A stretch of DNA of 64,000 nt from Rhodococcus sp. 1168. GTDB lineage: Bacteria; Actinomycetota; Actinomycetes; Mycobacteriales; Mycobacteriaceae. A model generated the notes under the pieces. The model saw nothing but the letters and a program-made list of their open reading frames with translations, made no database searches and had not been told where the DNA came from. This document shows positions 27,294-35,849 of this stretch, piece after piece. Every line of letters starts with the position of its first letter. The stretch's first letter is position 1. The stretch lies in contig NZ_MKKY01000076.1 in NCBI RefSeq assembly GCF_002091955.1, forward strand, positions 44,534 through 108,533. The letters run 5' to 3'. A program made the position numbers and the translations under genes.

Positions 27294-27773
27294 ATGACCG
27301 ATCTGGACAGAACGGATGCCCGTTTGTTGCTCGCGTTGTGCGATCGACCACGCGCCACAGGCGTCGAACTCGCGGGAGATCTAGGAATCTCACGAAACAC
27401 TGTGCAAGCTCGGTTGACTCGCTGGGAAGAGAAGGACGCTCTCACTTCCATCGATCATCGGGTGCGTCCGAGAAGCCTCGGGTACGCATTGCAGGCTTTC
27501 GTGACCACCCGTGTCGATCAGCACAAACTCGCCGAGGTCACCGATCATCTCCGCACCATCGAGGAGGTACTCGAGGTATTCGGACTGTCGGGCGCGTCGG
27601 ACATGCACATTCGAATAGCCGCGGTCGATGCCGATGATCTGTACCGAGTCGCCGGACTGATACTGAAGATCCCGGGAGTGGAACGCACCAACATGTCCAT
27701 CGCAATGAGCGAACTGATTCCGTACCGCACCCGGCCTCTACTGAATCGCGCTGCCACAACACCGCGTAGCTGA
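27294..27773 (+). CDS. Lrp/AsnC-family regulator
   Basis: A 159-residue regulator. The helix-turn-helix DLDRTDARLLLALCDRPRATGVELAGDLGISRNTVQARLTRWEE is N-terminal and the RAM ligand domain is C-terminal. These proteins usually respond to an amino acid. It lies between the D-arginine dehydrogenase-like gene and the convergent monooxygenase, so basic amino acids are the likely signal. ATG 27294 or GTG 27285 are both possible starts. Confidence 0.85.
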   Translation: MTDLDRTDARLLLALCDRPRATGVELAGDLGISRNTVQARLTRWEEKDALTSIDHRVRPRSLGYALQAFVTTRVDQHKLAEVTDHLRTIEEVLEVFGLSGASDMHIRIAAVDADDLYRVAGLILKIPGVERTNMSIAMSELIPYRTRPLLNRAATTPRS

Positions 27774-27791
27774 GCGCTTCTCCCCTATTTC

Positions 27792-29492
27792 TCAATCCCC
27801 CAACCGAAGTGGCGCAATGTCACCGAACACATCTCCAGGGCCCGGATTTGTTTTCGCTGTTTCACCGCCGAGATGATGCACCACTCCCCACACCGCATTG
27901 AGTGCCGTCTGGATCGCACCTTCGGCCCACCCTGCGGTCCACGAAATGTCGTCTCCGGCCAAAAAGATCCCACGATGACGCTCATCGAAATCGTCTTGCA
28001 CGAAATGCGAGAACAATCGCTCCTGATAGCGATAGTGACCGGGCAGATTGGCTTTGAAGGCTCCCATGAAGTCCCGCTCGGTCTCCCACGACAAGGTGAC
28101 GGGATCACCGACGATGTGACTTCGGAAGTCGATACCCGGATAGATACCCTCCAACGAACGAAGCATGATGTTCATCCGCTCGACCGGGCCCAGCGCCAAC
28201 AACTTAAGGGAATCATCCGACCATGTGTACGACAAACAGATCAAGCCTGGTTTGCCCTCCCCCTGATCGAGCAGATACGTTCCACGACTCATCCGATCGG
28301 TCAGCGTCATACTGACGATGTCGCGACCGGTGAGCGGGTCCTTGTCCTTCCAGAACGGGCGGTCCACGAGCACGAACACCTTCGTCGAACCCATGTAATG
28401 CGTCCGTTCCACGGCCGTCCAATGGTCGATGGGAAGCAGATCGTCATCACATTCGATGTTACTGAGCAACATCCACGACTGAGCGGTCACCACTGCCGCC
28501 CGGAAGGTCCGGACTCCCCCTTCGCTGTCATGCACCACTATCGCACCGGCGACGCGTCGTAACTCGGTCACCCGCGGACTCGGTTTCCCTCCGTTCAGCG
28601 ACGCGACCGTGGTGCCCACCGGCCAGTGCGCTGAGTGTGCTGCGGGCGCCGCGGGCGCCGCGCTTGTCCAGAGTCGTTGGGGTAATTGTTGAGCGCCACC
28701 GACGATGCTGCGATGGTGGTCGTCCGCTGCGGTCACCACGACCCGAAGGATTTCCAGGATGGAGTTGGGGTAGTCGGTGTCCCACCCGCCGGTGCCGAAA
28801 CCGACCTGCCCGAACAGTTCTCGATGACGGAATGATCCGAAGTGCTCGGACTCGGCCAGAAAACCGTAGAATGTCTGATCGTCCAACCGCACTACGATCT
28901 CGTTCCACAGCCGCTTGATCTCGTGGGTGTCCCGCGCTCGAATCGCCCGCTGGAGGGGAACCAGTTCGGCATACTGTTCCAGAGTCCGCTGCCAGGCTCG
29001 GGGAACCTCGCCGAACACCGAGGGCAGATCGTCGAGACTGCGCGCGTAGTAGCTGACACCCTTGAGGTCGATCACGGTGCTCGGGGTGACCTCGGCAAGC
29101 GGATTGGGGAACGGCTCGGTGTGCAGACCCATTGCATCCAGATAGTGGAACAGCGCAGTCGACGAAGGAGGAAATCGCATTGCGCCCATCTCGGCCACTA
29201 CTCCGCGGTGGCCGTCGAACTTCACCGACCGCATGCGACCGCCGATCTGATCCGACTCGTAGACAATCGGTTTCAGTCCGATTCTCATCAGTTCGTACGC
29301 GGCGACCATGCCCGCGAGACCGCCACCGATCACTGCTACCTCAGTTCCGTATGCCGATTCAGGCACCGAGCCGAGTCCGTTCGGGTGGGCCAGATAATCG
29401 TCGTACGCAAACGGAAAGTCCGGACCGAACATGGTCAGCGGTAACTCGTGGTCGTCTTCGACGGTGCTGTCCGGGCTGACGGGGGTGCTCAT
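27792..29492 (-). CDS. Arginine (or lysine) 2-monooxygenase
   Basis: A 566-residue flavin amine oxidase-type enzyme, very like Pseudomonas DavB over its whole length: MFGPDFPFAYDDYLAHPNGLGS, VAVIGGGLAGMVAAYEL, AEMGAMRFPPSSTA, GQVGFGTGGWDTDYPNS, LVDRPFWKDKDPLTGRD and the FAD-binding end GDDISWTAGWAEGAIQTALNAVWG. These enzymes use O2 to turn L-Lys or L-Arg into the amide with loss of CO2. The neighbouring amidase plus ureohydrolase favour arginine, giving 4-guanidinobutyramide. ATG overlaps the amidase stop (ATGA). Confidence 0.8.
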   Translation of the reverse strand: MSTPVSPDSTVEDDHELPLTMFGPDFPFAYDDYLAHPNGLGSVPESAYGTEVAVIGGGLAGMVAAYELMRIGLKPIVYESDQIGGRMRSVKFDGHRGVVAEMGAMRFPPSSTALFHYLDAMGLHTEPFPNPLAEVTPSTVIDLKGVSYYARSLDDLPSVFGEVPRAWQRTLEQYAELVPLQRAIRARDTHEIKRLWNEIVVRLDDQTFYGFLAESEHFGSFRHRELFGQVGFGTGGWDTDYPNSILEILRVVVTAADDHHRSIVGGAQQLPQRLWTSAAPAAPAAHSAHWPVGTTVASLNGGKPSPRVTELRRVAGAIVVHDSEGGVRTFRAAVVTAQSWMLLSNIECDDDLLPIDHWTAVERTHYMGSTKVFVLVDRPFWKDKDPLTGRDIVSMTLTDRMSRGTYLLDQGEGKPGLICLSYTWSDDSLKLLALGPVERMNIMLRSLEGIYPGIDFRSHIVGDPVTLSWETERDFMGAFKANLPGHYRYQERLFSHFVQDDFDERHRGIFLAGDDISWTAGWAEGAIQTALNAVWGVVHHLGGETAKTNPGPGDVFGDIAPLRLGD

Positions 29493-30301
29493 CCGCCACT
29501 CTTCCCATCCTGGGTGTAGAGATCGTGCCTCCGGTCGCCCAGGTGGGTATTGATCTCCCTCGACTTCCCACGTACACCGGGATCGATATCGACCGTGACA
29601 AGCGCCTCCCCACGGCCGGCACGGCCGAGTTCGGTTCCGTCGGGCGCTATGGCACAGGTGAGACCGCAGTACTGCAGATCGCCCTCGATTCCGCACCGAT
29701 TCACGTAGGTGACGAACAGTTGACTTTCATAGGCCCGAGTCGGCACGACATGTGTGGCGACCATGTCGAACGGGTGCATCAGCCCAGTAGGGACGATCAA
29801 CCATTCGGTTCCTGCATCGGCGTGCGCACGAACGACTTCGGGGAATTCCACGTCGTAGCAGGTAAGAAGTCCGCAAATCAACCCGCCGAAGTGAAACTGC
29901 ACGACCAGTTCGTCGCCTGGAACGAAGTGCCCACGATCGAGCTCACCGAACAGATGCGTCTTGCGATATCGAGCCATGGTTGACCCGTCGCTACCCACTA
30001 CCTGGACCGAATCGTAGATTCCTTCCTCGCTCCGCTCCGGATACCCGTACACCACAACGAGACCGGAGCTTCGGGCGATCTCGGCGACGGCATCGAAGAT
30101 CGGCCCGTCCGCCGCTTCGGCACGTGCTTCTACGAGACGTCCGACGTCGTAGCCAGTCGTAGACATCTCTGGAGTGACGAGCATCGACGCTCCTGCGTCC
30201 GCTGCGGCAGTGGCCGCGCGCGATACCGCAGCGAGGTTGGCCTCGACGTCGCCTGCCAGTTCGGGGCCTTGAAACAGCGACACTCGTACCGCGGTAGTCA
30301 T
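29489..30301 (-). CDS. Nitrilase-superfamily amidase (DavA-like)
   Basis: A 270-residue carbon-nitrogen hydrolase. The Glu-Lys-Cys triad is in TPEMSTTGYD, RYRKTHLFGELDR and LLTCYDVEFPE. It resembles 5-aminovaleramide amidohydrolase DavA, and in this context the substrate should be 4-guanidinobutyramide (to 4-guanidinobutyrate plus ammonia). First gene of the leftward amidase-monooxygenase operon. ATG 30301 has AAAGGAC upstream. Divergent from the ureohydrolase across about 155 bases. Confidence 0.82.
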   Translation of the reverse strand: MTTAVRVSLFQGPELAGDVEANLAAVSRAATAAADAGASMLVTPEMSTTGYDVGRLVEARAEAADGPIFDAVAEIARSSGLVVVYGYPERSEEGIYDSVQVVGSDGSTMARYRKTHLFGELDRGHFVPGDELVVQFHFGGLICGLLTCYDVEFPEVVRAHADAGTEWLIVPTGLMHPFDMVATHVVPTRAYESQLFVTYVNRCGIEGDLQYCGLTCAIAPDGTELGRAGRGEALVTVDIDPGVRGKSREINTHLGDRRHDLYTQDGKSGG

Positions 30302-30457
30302 CGGCTGGTCCTTTCCGCAGGTTTCGCGTCCGGCAGGCAGGCGCGCTTGTTCGATAATCGTGCGCCAACGAGGCTGGGCCGGGCAACATAGCGCTATCGA
30401 CAATTATCCGACCAACGACGCTGGACATACCTGAAGAACTACCAGAAAGCGCTTCCT

Positions 30458-31408
30458 ATGAGCAGCGAAACGCCACCGATCGGACCGGTCGACGCGAGAA
30501 AGGTCCCGCGGTTCGCAGAGCCGACGACGTTCGCGCGACTACCCCGGCTCGACGAAGTCTCTCGAGCCGACGTCACGATCCTCGGGGTTCCGTTCGATTC
30601 GGGGGTCAGCTATCGACCGGGGGCGCGCTTCGGCCCCGGTCACATTCGCGCTGCGTCGAAGTTGCTTCGGCCGTACAACCCAGCCTTGAAAGTCTCACCG
30701 TTCGCCGAACAACAGGTCGCCGATTTCGGGGATATCGGCGTCAACCCGTTCGATATCACCGAGGCGCTGAATTCGGTGGAGTCGGCGGTGACCGATCTCC
30801 GCGCCGACGGTTCTTCGGTGCTGACCCTCGGTGGCGATCACACGATCGCCCTCCCGATCCTGCGTTCGCTCGCCCGCGATCACGGACCGGTCGCCGTGCT
30901 CCATTTCGATGCTCACCTCGATACGTGGGACACCTACTTCGGCGCCCCGTACACCCACGGCACCCCGTTTCGCCGCGCGAGCGAGGAGGGGCTCATCGAC
31001 CTCGAACGCTCCCAGCACATCGGCATCCGCGGACCGCTCTACACCGAGCAAGACCTCGAAGACGACGGTGTTCTCGGATTCCAGGTGATCCGGTCGGATG
31101 ACTACGAGGTCGACGGGGTCGCGAGCATCGTCGAGCGGATGCGGCAGCGACTCGACGGCGGTCCGGTGTACGTCTCGGTGGACATAGATGTTCTCGATCC
31201 GGCTCATGCACCGGGAACTGGTACCCCGGAGGCTGGGGGCATGACCTCGCGGGAGCTACTGAACACGTTGCGTGGACTCGTCGGACTGAACGTGGTGGGT
31301 GCAGACATCGTGGAGGTCGCCCCTGCCTACGATCACGCCGAGATCACCGGTATCGCAGCAGCACACGTCGCCTACGAATTGTTGTCCGTTCTGGCACTGA
31401 ATCGATAG
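30458..31408 (+). CDS. Agmatinase-family ureohydrolase, probable guanidinobutyrase
   Basis: A 316-residue dimanganese ureohydrolase. The metal ligands are in [15 protein letters not shown] and [19 protein letters not shown]. The family splits guanidino compounds into amine plus urea. Since the divergent operon would make 4-guanidinobutyrate, guanidinobutyrase activity (to GABA and urea) fits best. Agmatinase or guanidinopropionase are alternatives. The stop overlaps the frame of the PucR-like gene, which follows directly. Confidence 0.8.
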   Translation: MSSETPPIGPVDARKVPRFAEPTTFARLPRLDEVSRADVTILGVPFDSGVSYRPGARFGPGHIRAASKLLRPYNPALKVSPFAEQQVADFGDIGVNPFDITEALNSVESAVTDLRADGSSVLTLGGDHTIALPILRSLARDHGPVAVLHFDAHLDTWDTYFGAPYTHGTPFRRASEEGLIDLERSQHIGIRGPLYTEQDLEDDGVLGFQVIRSDDYEVDGVASIVERMRQRLDGGPVYVSVDIDVLDPAHAPGTGTPEAGGMTSRELLNTLRGLVGLNVVGADIVEVAPAYDHAEITGIAAAHVAYELLSVLALNR

Positions 31409-31428
31409 TGCCGCCCCAGGCGCATACG

Positions 31429-32634
31429 ATGAGACCGATGCCCACCCGATCGGACGCACCTGAACCGGACGGCAAGTACCAGCAGGTTGCCGACCTCGCA
31501 GCAGCCGACGCGGGTGGCTTGTCCACCGAACTTCTCGGAGATTTCCTCGAGGTACTCACCGACGCCGTCGCTGTTGGACGTCCATTGACACGTCGACAGC
31601 TGCGAGCATTGCGGGTTCATGGTGATACTGCCGCCAAGGAAGGCGTCGCGCTACGGGCGTTGCTCGACCTGTACTTGTCCTCGGCCTGGCGCCTGTGGCG
31701 CGAGCTCCCCGCAGTGGTGGACGCCGCCAAGAACCCCAGCGCTGTGGTGACCGCCGGTGAAGTGATGTTGCATGCCGTCGACGACGCTGTGGCAGAGCTC
31801 GCGGAGGCGTATCAGCTCGCCCGTAGAGCGTTGGTGCGTGCCGAGGTGTCCGCTCGACGCGAGTTCGTCGACGATCTGCTCTCGGGCAGCGCCGACATCG
31901 CAGGAGTGCTGGGTCGCGCAGAGTCGTTCGGACTGGACTTGACCGGACCACACGCTGTCGTGGTCGTAGAGGCGATGTCCCCGTTCACCGACGACGCTTC
32001 CATGATCACCGACGTCGAGCGCGCGATCGCCGGGAGCAAAGGTGACACCGAGACGCTGGTTGCCAGCAAGGAGGGCCGTCTCGTCGTCGTGTTCGCGGCG
32101 CCCGACCATCATGCGGTGAAACTGGTGACCGAACGTGTCCGAAGCACTGTCGGTCAAGTTCACGGCACCGATGGGTGGACTCAACGTTTGGGAGTGGGAC
32201 GGCCTGGTCAGAGCGCTGCCGGGGTAGCATCCTCGTACCGCGAGGCACTGGACGCACTCGACCTGGCCGGCAAGCTCGGACTCGACACACCGGTGTTGGA
32301 TGCGCGCGACCTGCTGGTATATCGAGTGCTGCTCGATGACCGACCCGCGATCACCGATCTCGTCGAGACACTATTGACGCCGCTTCTGGCGGCCCGCGGT
32401 GGCGCCGTACCACTTCTGCGCACGTTGTTCGCCTACTTCGAATCCGGGGGTAACTCCGCGATGACGGCGAGGTCGATGCACCTCTCGGTTCGCGCGGTCA
32501 CTTACCGACTGGCGCGTATTGCCGAGCTGACCGGCCACGATGTGAACCACCCGAGCGAGAGATTCGCACTGCAGACAGCAGTATTCGGAGCGAAGTTACT
32601 GGACTGGCCGAGCAGCACCGCCTCGCAGTCTTAA
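31429..32634 (+). CDS. PucR-family transcriptional regulator
   Basis: A 401-residue regulator with a helical N-terminal region, a middle GGDEF-like degenerate domain (about 165-285) and the PucR C-terminal helix-turn-helix NSAMTARSMHLSVRAVTYRLARIAELTG. PucR proteins control purine, urea or amine catabolism. Cotranscribed with the ureohydrolase, it probably controls the arginine genes. Starts at ATG 31429 or 31438 fit better than GTG 31408, which overlaps the previous stop. Confidence 0.8.
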   Translation: MRPMPTRSDAPEPDGKYQQVADLAAADAGGLSTELLGDFLEVLTDAVAVGRPLTRRQLRALRVHGDTAAKEGVALRALLDLYLSSAWRLWRELPAVVDAAKNPSAVVTAGEVMLHAVDDAVAELAEAYQLARRALVRAEVSARREFVDDLLSGSADIAGVLGRAESFGLDLTGPHAVVVVEAMSPFTDDASMITDVERAIAGSKGDTETLVASKEGRLVVVFAAPDHHAVKLVTERVRSTVGQVHGTDGWTQRLGVGRPGQSAAGVASSYREALDALDLAGKLGLDTPVLDARDLLVYRVLLDDRPAITDLVETLLTPLLAARGGAVPLLRTLFAYFESGGNSAMTARSMHLSVRAVTYRLARIAELTGHDVNHPSERFALQTAVFGAKLLDWPSSTASQS

Positions 32635-32774
32635 TTGCCGGATTACGGCAACGAAAACTGGACAAACATGTCCGTGATCGCACGGTGCGTGCCGCTTTCA
32701 TGACAGGCACACTTGAGTAGTCGCGGTAAACACAGTTGCGGCAGAGAACATCGAAGCGACAAGGAGCCCGTTCC

Positions 32775-32831
32775 ATGGCGTCCCTGACCCAGAAGCTATC
32801 TCTATTCACCAGTAAGGACTACCGCCGATGA
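32775..32831 (+). CDS. 18-residue upstream ORF coupled to terC
   Basis: The ORF MASLTQKLSLFTSKDYRR has a strong ribosome site (AAGGAG, 32761-32766, eight bases before ATG) and its TGA overlaps the terC ATG (ATGA). terC has its own AAGGA inside this ORF. The pattern suggests translational coupling or regulatory translation. Too short for a family call. Confidence 0.5.
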   Translation: MASLTQKLSLFTSKDYRR

Positions 32832-33793
32832 ACGTTCCTCTCTGGGCATGGGCGGCGTTTGCCGCGGTAGTGCTCACCCTGCTCGCCATCGACTTGCTTG
32901 CGCATCGCGGTGCACACGTCATCGGCTTCAAAGAAGCCGCATGGTGGAGTGCATTGTGGGTCGGCGTCGCACTCGTCTTCGGCGGAGTCGTCTTCGCAAC
33001 TCTCGGTACGACGGCAGGCGTGGAATACACGACGGCCTGGCTGCTCGAAAAGAGCTTGTCCGTGGACAACCTCTTCGTATTCGCGTTGATCTTCGGCTAC
33101 TTCAAGGTTCCGAAGGAATATCAGCACCGCGTTCTGTTCTTCGGCGTCATCGGCGCATTGGTCTTCCGCGGCATCTTCCTCGCCGCAGGTGTAGCAATCG
33201 TCAGCAAGTTCACGGTCGTATTGTTCGTCTTCGCAGCAATCCTGCTCTACAGCGCGTGGAAGCTGATGAAGGACGAGGACGATTCGTACGATCCCAGCAC
33301 TTCACTTGCGGTTCGTCTGTTGCGCAGGGTTATCCCGGTTCGCGACGAGTATTCCGGCACGAAGTTCTTCGTCAAGGAGGCAGGCAAGCGCATTGCCACT
33401 CCGTTGTTGGCCGTCGTGGTTGCCATCGAAGCTGCCGATCTCGTTTTCGCTGTCGACAGCGTCCCTGCAGTTCTTGCCGTCAGCGACGATCCGTTCATCA
33501 TCTACTCGTCGAATGCGTTCGCGATTCTCGGACTGCGCGCGTTGTACTTCCTGCTCTCCGGCCTGTTGGACAAGTTCCACTACCTGTCCAAGGGCTTGGC
33601 GATCATCCTCGGTTTCATCGGGGTCAAGTTGATCTTGCAGGCCAGCCACAAGGTCATCAGCACCTCGATCCCCGAGATTCCATCGTTGGTCAGCCTCGCA
33701 GTCATCATCGCGGTACTGGCAGGCTCGATCATCCTCAGCTTCGTGCGCCCAGCAAAGGAGGAGCCTTCCGAGCTGGCTTCCGGCGAGAAGTAA
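32828..33793 (+). CDS. TerC/Alx-family membrane protein
   Basis: A 321-residue protein with about nine transmembrane segments. The TerC signature appears as EKSLSVDNLFVFALIFGYFKVPKEYQHRVLFFGVIGA and IEAADLVFAVDSVPAVLAVSDDPFIIYSSNAFAILGLRALYF, with acidic residues inside membrane segments. The family includes the manganese exporters Alx/MeeF and metal loading to exported enzymes. No tellurite genes are nearby. Followed by a strong terminator. Confidence 0.88.
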   Translation: MNVPLWAWAAFAAVVLTLLAIDLLAHRGAHVIGFKEAAWWSALWVGVALVFGGVVFATLGTTAGVEYTTAWLLEKSLSVDNLFVFALIFGYFKVPKEYQHRVLFFGVIGALVFRGIFLAAGVAIVSKFTVVLFVFAAILLYSAWKLMKDEDDSYDPSTSLAVRLLRRVIPVRDEYSGTKFFVKEAGKRIATPLLAVVVAIEAADLVFAVDSVPAVLAVSDDPFIIYSSNAFAILGLRALYFLLSGLLDKFHYLSKGLAIILGFIGVKLILQASHKVISTSIPEIPSLVSLAVIIAVLAGSIILSFVRPAKEEPSELASGEK

Positions 33794-33808
33794 CACGGGC
33801 AAGGCAAA

Positions 33809-33850
33809 GGGGGGTAGCCGACCGGTCCGGTCGGCTACCCCCCATTTTTC
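33809..33850 (+). terminator. Rho-independent terminator after terC
   Basis: GGGGGGTAGCCGACCGG pairs with CCGGTCGGCTACCCCCC and is followed by ATTTTTC. It closes the terC transcript. Confidence 0.88.
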
Positions 33851-33872
33851 GGATCCACCTTCTCGGAACTGT

Positions 33873-33898
33873 GTTTCACTCCGGTTCGTCCTGGGTAG
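33873..33898 (+). promoter_or_regulatory. SigF/SigB-type promoter of dps
   Basis: GTTT (33873-33876), 16-base spacer, GGGTAG (33893-33898). This fits the GTTT-N15-17-GGGTAT pattern of actinobacterial SigF/SigB stress promoters. Transcription would begin near 33905, only about three bases before the ATG at 33908, implying a leaderless dps mRNA. Confidence 0.6.
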
Positions 33899-33907
33899 TT
33901 GTTCGTC

Positions 33908-34456
33908 ATGACCACATCGAACTCATACACAGTTCCCGGCATGAGCACCGACGAGGGAGCGCGCGTCGCGGCATTGCTTCAGGATCGACTGAACGCATAC
34001 AACGATCTTCACCTGACCCTCAAGCACATTCACTGGAATGTCGTGGGCCCCAACTTCATCTCCGTCCACGAGATGCTCGACCCTCAGGTGGAAACCGTAC
34101 GCGGATTTGCCGATGACGTCGCCGAGCGCATTGCGACACTGGGGTCCTCGGCAATGGGTACACCGGGAACCATCGTCGAGCAGCGGTCATGGGACGACTA
34201 CTCGATCGGGCGCGCCACGGCTATCGAGCACCTCGGCGCACTCGATCTCGTGTACACCGGTGTCATCACCGACACGCGCAAGGCAATCGAAGAAATCGGC
34301 AAGGTAGATCCAGTCACCGAGGACCTGCTGATCGGCCAGAGCGGTCAGCTCGAACTCTTCCACTGGTTCGTTCGGGCACACTTGGAGAACTCCGGTGGAC
34401 AGCTTTCCACAAGCGGCGCATCGAGCGAAAAGCAAGCTGCTGCGGACGCGAGCTGA
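33908..34456 (+). CDS. dps: Dps-family ferritin-like protein
   Basis: A 182-residue Dps protein. The intersubunit ferroxidase ligands are in LTLKHIHWNVVGPNFISVHEMLDPQVE. Dps assembles as a 12-mer that stores iron with peroxide as oxidant and protects DNA. The C-terminal tail is flexible and Ser/Ala rich rather than clearly Lys rich. ATG 33908 is preferred. A TTG at 33899 would extend it by three residues. No ribosome site is seen, in keeping with a leaderless transcript from the SigF-type promoter. Confidence 0.88.
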   Translation: MTTSNSYTVPGMSTDEGARVAALLQDRLNAYNDLHLTLKHIHWNVVGPNFISVHEMLDPQVETVRGFADDVAERIATLGSSAMGTPGTIVEQRSWDDYSIGRATAIEHLGALDLVYTGVITDTRKAIEEIGKVDPVTEDLLIGQSGQLELFHWFVRAHLENSGGQLSTSGASSEKQAAADAS

Positions 34457-34483
34457 GAGAATTCATTTCGAAACATCGATCAT

Positions 34484-34509
34484 GTTTGAGTCGGAATAAT
34501 CCGGGGTAA
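34484..34509 (+). promoter_or_regulatory. SigF/SigB-type promoter downstream of dps
   Basis: GTTT (34484-34487), 16-base spacer, GGGTAA (34504-34509), the same spacing as the dps promoter 600 bases away. A start near 34516 would lead into the small ORF at 34543 and the DUF6131-like gene at 34791. Confidence 0.5.
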
Positions 34510-34542
34510 CATCAGTTGCCCGACTCTCCACTGAGGAGCGTC

Positions 34543-34695
34543 GTGTCTTTCGTCCAGCCAGTGGCGAACCGCTTGCGCGGGCATCTTTCATGTGTCATAA
34601 CAATGGCACCCAGAAGGCTATGTCGTTGTGGGCCCGAGCGGTGTCGGCTGGAATTCGACTTTGTGAGAAGTTCGAAAGATCTACCGCCACTGTAG
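34543..34695 (+). CDS. Possible 50-residue Arg/Cys-rich small protein
   Basis: A GTG-started ORF (MSFVQPVANRLRGHL...) with GAGGAG four bases upstream and a SigF-type promoter about 27 bases further up. It contains a CRCGPERC cluster that could bind a metal or form disulfides. No family recognised. The otherwise empty 330-base gap and the ribosome site are the only support, so it may be an artefact of GC-rich DNA. Confidence 0.3.
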   Translation: MSFVQPVANRLRGHLSCVITMAPRRLCRCGPERCRLEFDFVRSSKDLPPL

Positions 34696-34790
34696 ATTCA
34701 AGAGACATCAGGGTAAGTTCTCAGGTGGTTGGCGATCAACGCAATCATCTGATGCCGCACGCAGAATCCAATTCGAAAGAAGGAATAACA

Positions 34791-34946
34791 GTGATCGTCC
34801 TGGGAATCATCCTCGCACTCATCGGCTTTTTCACGTCGATCAAGATCCTCACCACGATCGGCATCATCCTGATCGTCGTCGGTGCCGTCCTCACCATCCT
34901 CGGTGCAACCGGGCGCGCTATCGGCGGCCGCAAAACCTGGTATTGA
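34791..34946 (+). CDS. Small membrane protein, DUF6131-like
   Basis: A 51-residue protein made of two hydrophobic helices (VIVLGIILALIGFF and ILTTIGIILIVVGAVLTILG) ending GRAIGGRKTWY, the typical tail of the DUF6131 family, which is common in mycobacteria and rhodococci. GTG at 34791 has GAAGGA six bases upstream. The longer frame from 34590 lacks similarity. It is probably part of a stress regulon given the promoter upstream. Function unknown. Confidence 0.75.
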   Translation: MIVLGIILALIGFFTSIKILTTIGIILIVVGAVLTILGATGRAIGGRKTWY

Positions 34947-34972
34947 TCGCCAGGTAGTGCCCTTGCACTCAG

Positions 34973-35010
34973 ACGAGGCCCCGCGCACCAGCGCGGGGCC
35001 TCGTTGGTTT
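34973..35010 (+). terminator. Strong hairpin terminator
   Basis: A 14-bp perfect stem (34973-34986 with 34991-35004, core CGAGGCCCCGCGC) and loop ACCA, followed by TGGTTT. It separates the small membrane gene from the convergent citE-like gene. Confidence 0.8.
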
Positions 35011-35033
35011 CCGCAAAGCTCTTCGAGTCCGCG

Positions 35034-35849
35034 TCAGCGAATCAACCCTCCACTACGTAGTATCTGCTCGGCCTGTCGCAACACAGGCGCATCGACCATC
35101 TGCCCCTCGAAGCGAAATACTCCGCGCTCTTCGGCAGCGGCCGCAACCACCCGGTCAGCCCAATCGATCTCTGCCCGAGTAGGTGCAAAGGCCTCTCGAA
35201 TTATCGATAACTGCGACGGATGAATAGCAACCTTCCCGTCGAATCCGACGGCCACGGCATCCTCCGACTCGGCCGTCAAGGTAGCGATGTCGCCGATATC
35301 GAGCACCACCGAATCGAGGGCGAACACACCACGCGCCTTGGCTGCAAGCAATGTCGTCGACCGAACATGTTGTGCCACATCGCGGTACGTACCGTCAGGG
35401 AATCGGCTCGACCTACCGCCCAATGCTGCGATCAGGTCCTCGGCACCCCACATCACCCCGATCGAATTACCTGCGCCGAGGCTGTCGAACACAGCGACGG
35501 CGCCTTGCGGTGATTCGACGAGTGCAATCACCTCGTACGGCGCGGCCGCATCGATCTGAGCCGAACTTTCGCACTTGGGCAGCATTATTCTGCGATACGA
35601 CGTCTGGGCGAGTGCTGCCATATCCAGGTCGAAGTCGGCAGTGCCGTGCGCGTTGACTCGGACGACGGTGAACGCCGGGTCGAGAGGGGTGGACAGCAAC
35701 GATTGCCTGGCTTTCGGCTTGTCACCGGCAGCGACAGCATCCTCCAGGTCGATGATGACGACGTCGGCCCTCTGCGCAGCCTTTTCGTAGCGTTCCGGTC
35801 GATCCGCCGGACAGAACAACCATCCGGGCCCCGGCGGCACCCACGTCAC
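35034..35849 (-). CDS. citE: CitE-like HpcH/HpaI-family CoA-ester lyase
   Basis: A 271-residue TIM-barrel lyase. The metal and substrate residues are in IIDLEDAV, VRVNA, IALVESPQGA (catalytic Glu) and GAEDL. The homologue at the end of the M. tuberculosis accD1-accA1 operon (Rv2498c) acts on HMG-CoA/citramalyl-CoA type substrates in leucine and itaconate breakdown. GTG start overlaps the maoC stop (GTGA). Last gene of a five-gene leftward operon. Confidence 0.85.
   Translation of the reverse strand: MTWVPPGPGWLFCPADRPERYEKAAQRADVVIIDLEDAVAAGDKPKARQSLLSTPLDPAFTVVRVNAHGTADFDLDMAALAQTSYRRIMLPKCESSAQIDAAAPYEVIALVESPQGAVAVFDSLGAGNSIGVMWGAEDLIAALGGRSSRFPDGTYRDVAQHVRSTTLLAAKARGVFALDSVVLDIGDIATLTAESEDAVAVGFDGKVAIHPSQLSIIREAFAPTRAEIDWADRVVAAAAEERGVFRFEGQMVDAPVLRQAEQILRSGGLIR

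Noticed and set aside
27792..30301. Lysine 2-monooxygenase/5-aminovaleramidase (DavBA) as the sole explanation
   Set aside because: Sequence alone allows it, but no 5-aminovalerate aminotransferase (davT) or davD follows, and a guanidino-hydrolase is divergent. Arginine is preferred, not proven.
32635..32774. Possible yybP-ykoY manganese riboswitch upstream of terC
   Set aside because: The conserved GGGGAGUAG-type core and the paired junction are not present. Only a short TTGCCG/CGGCAA hairpin and the small ORF were found.
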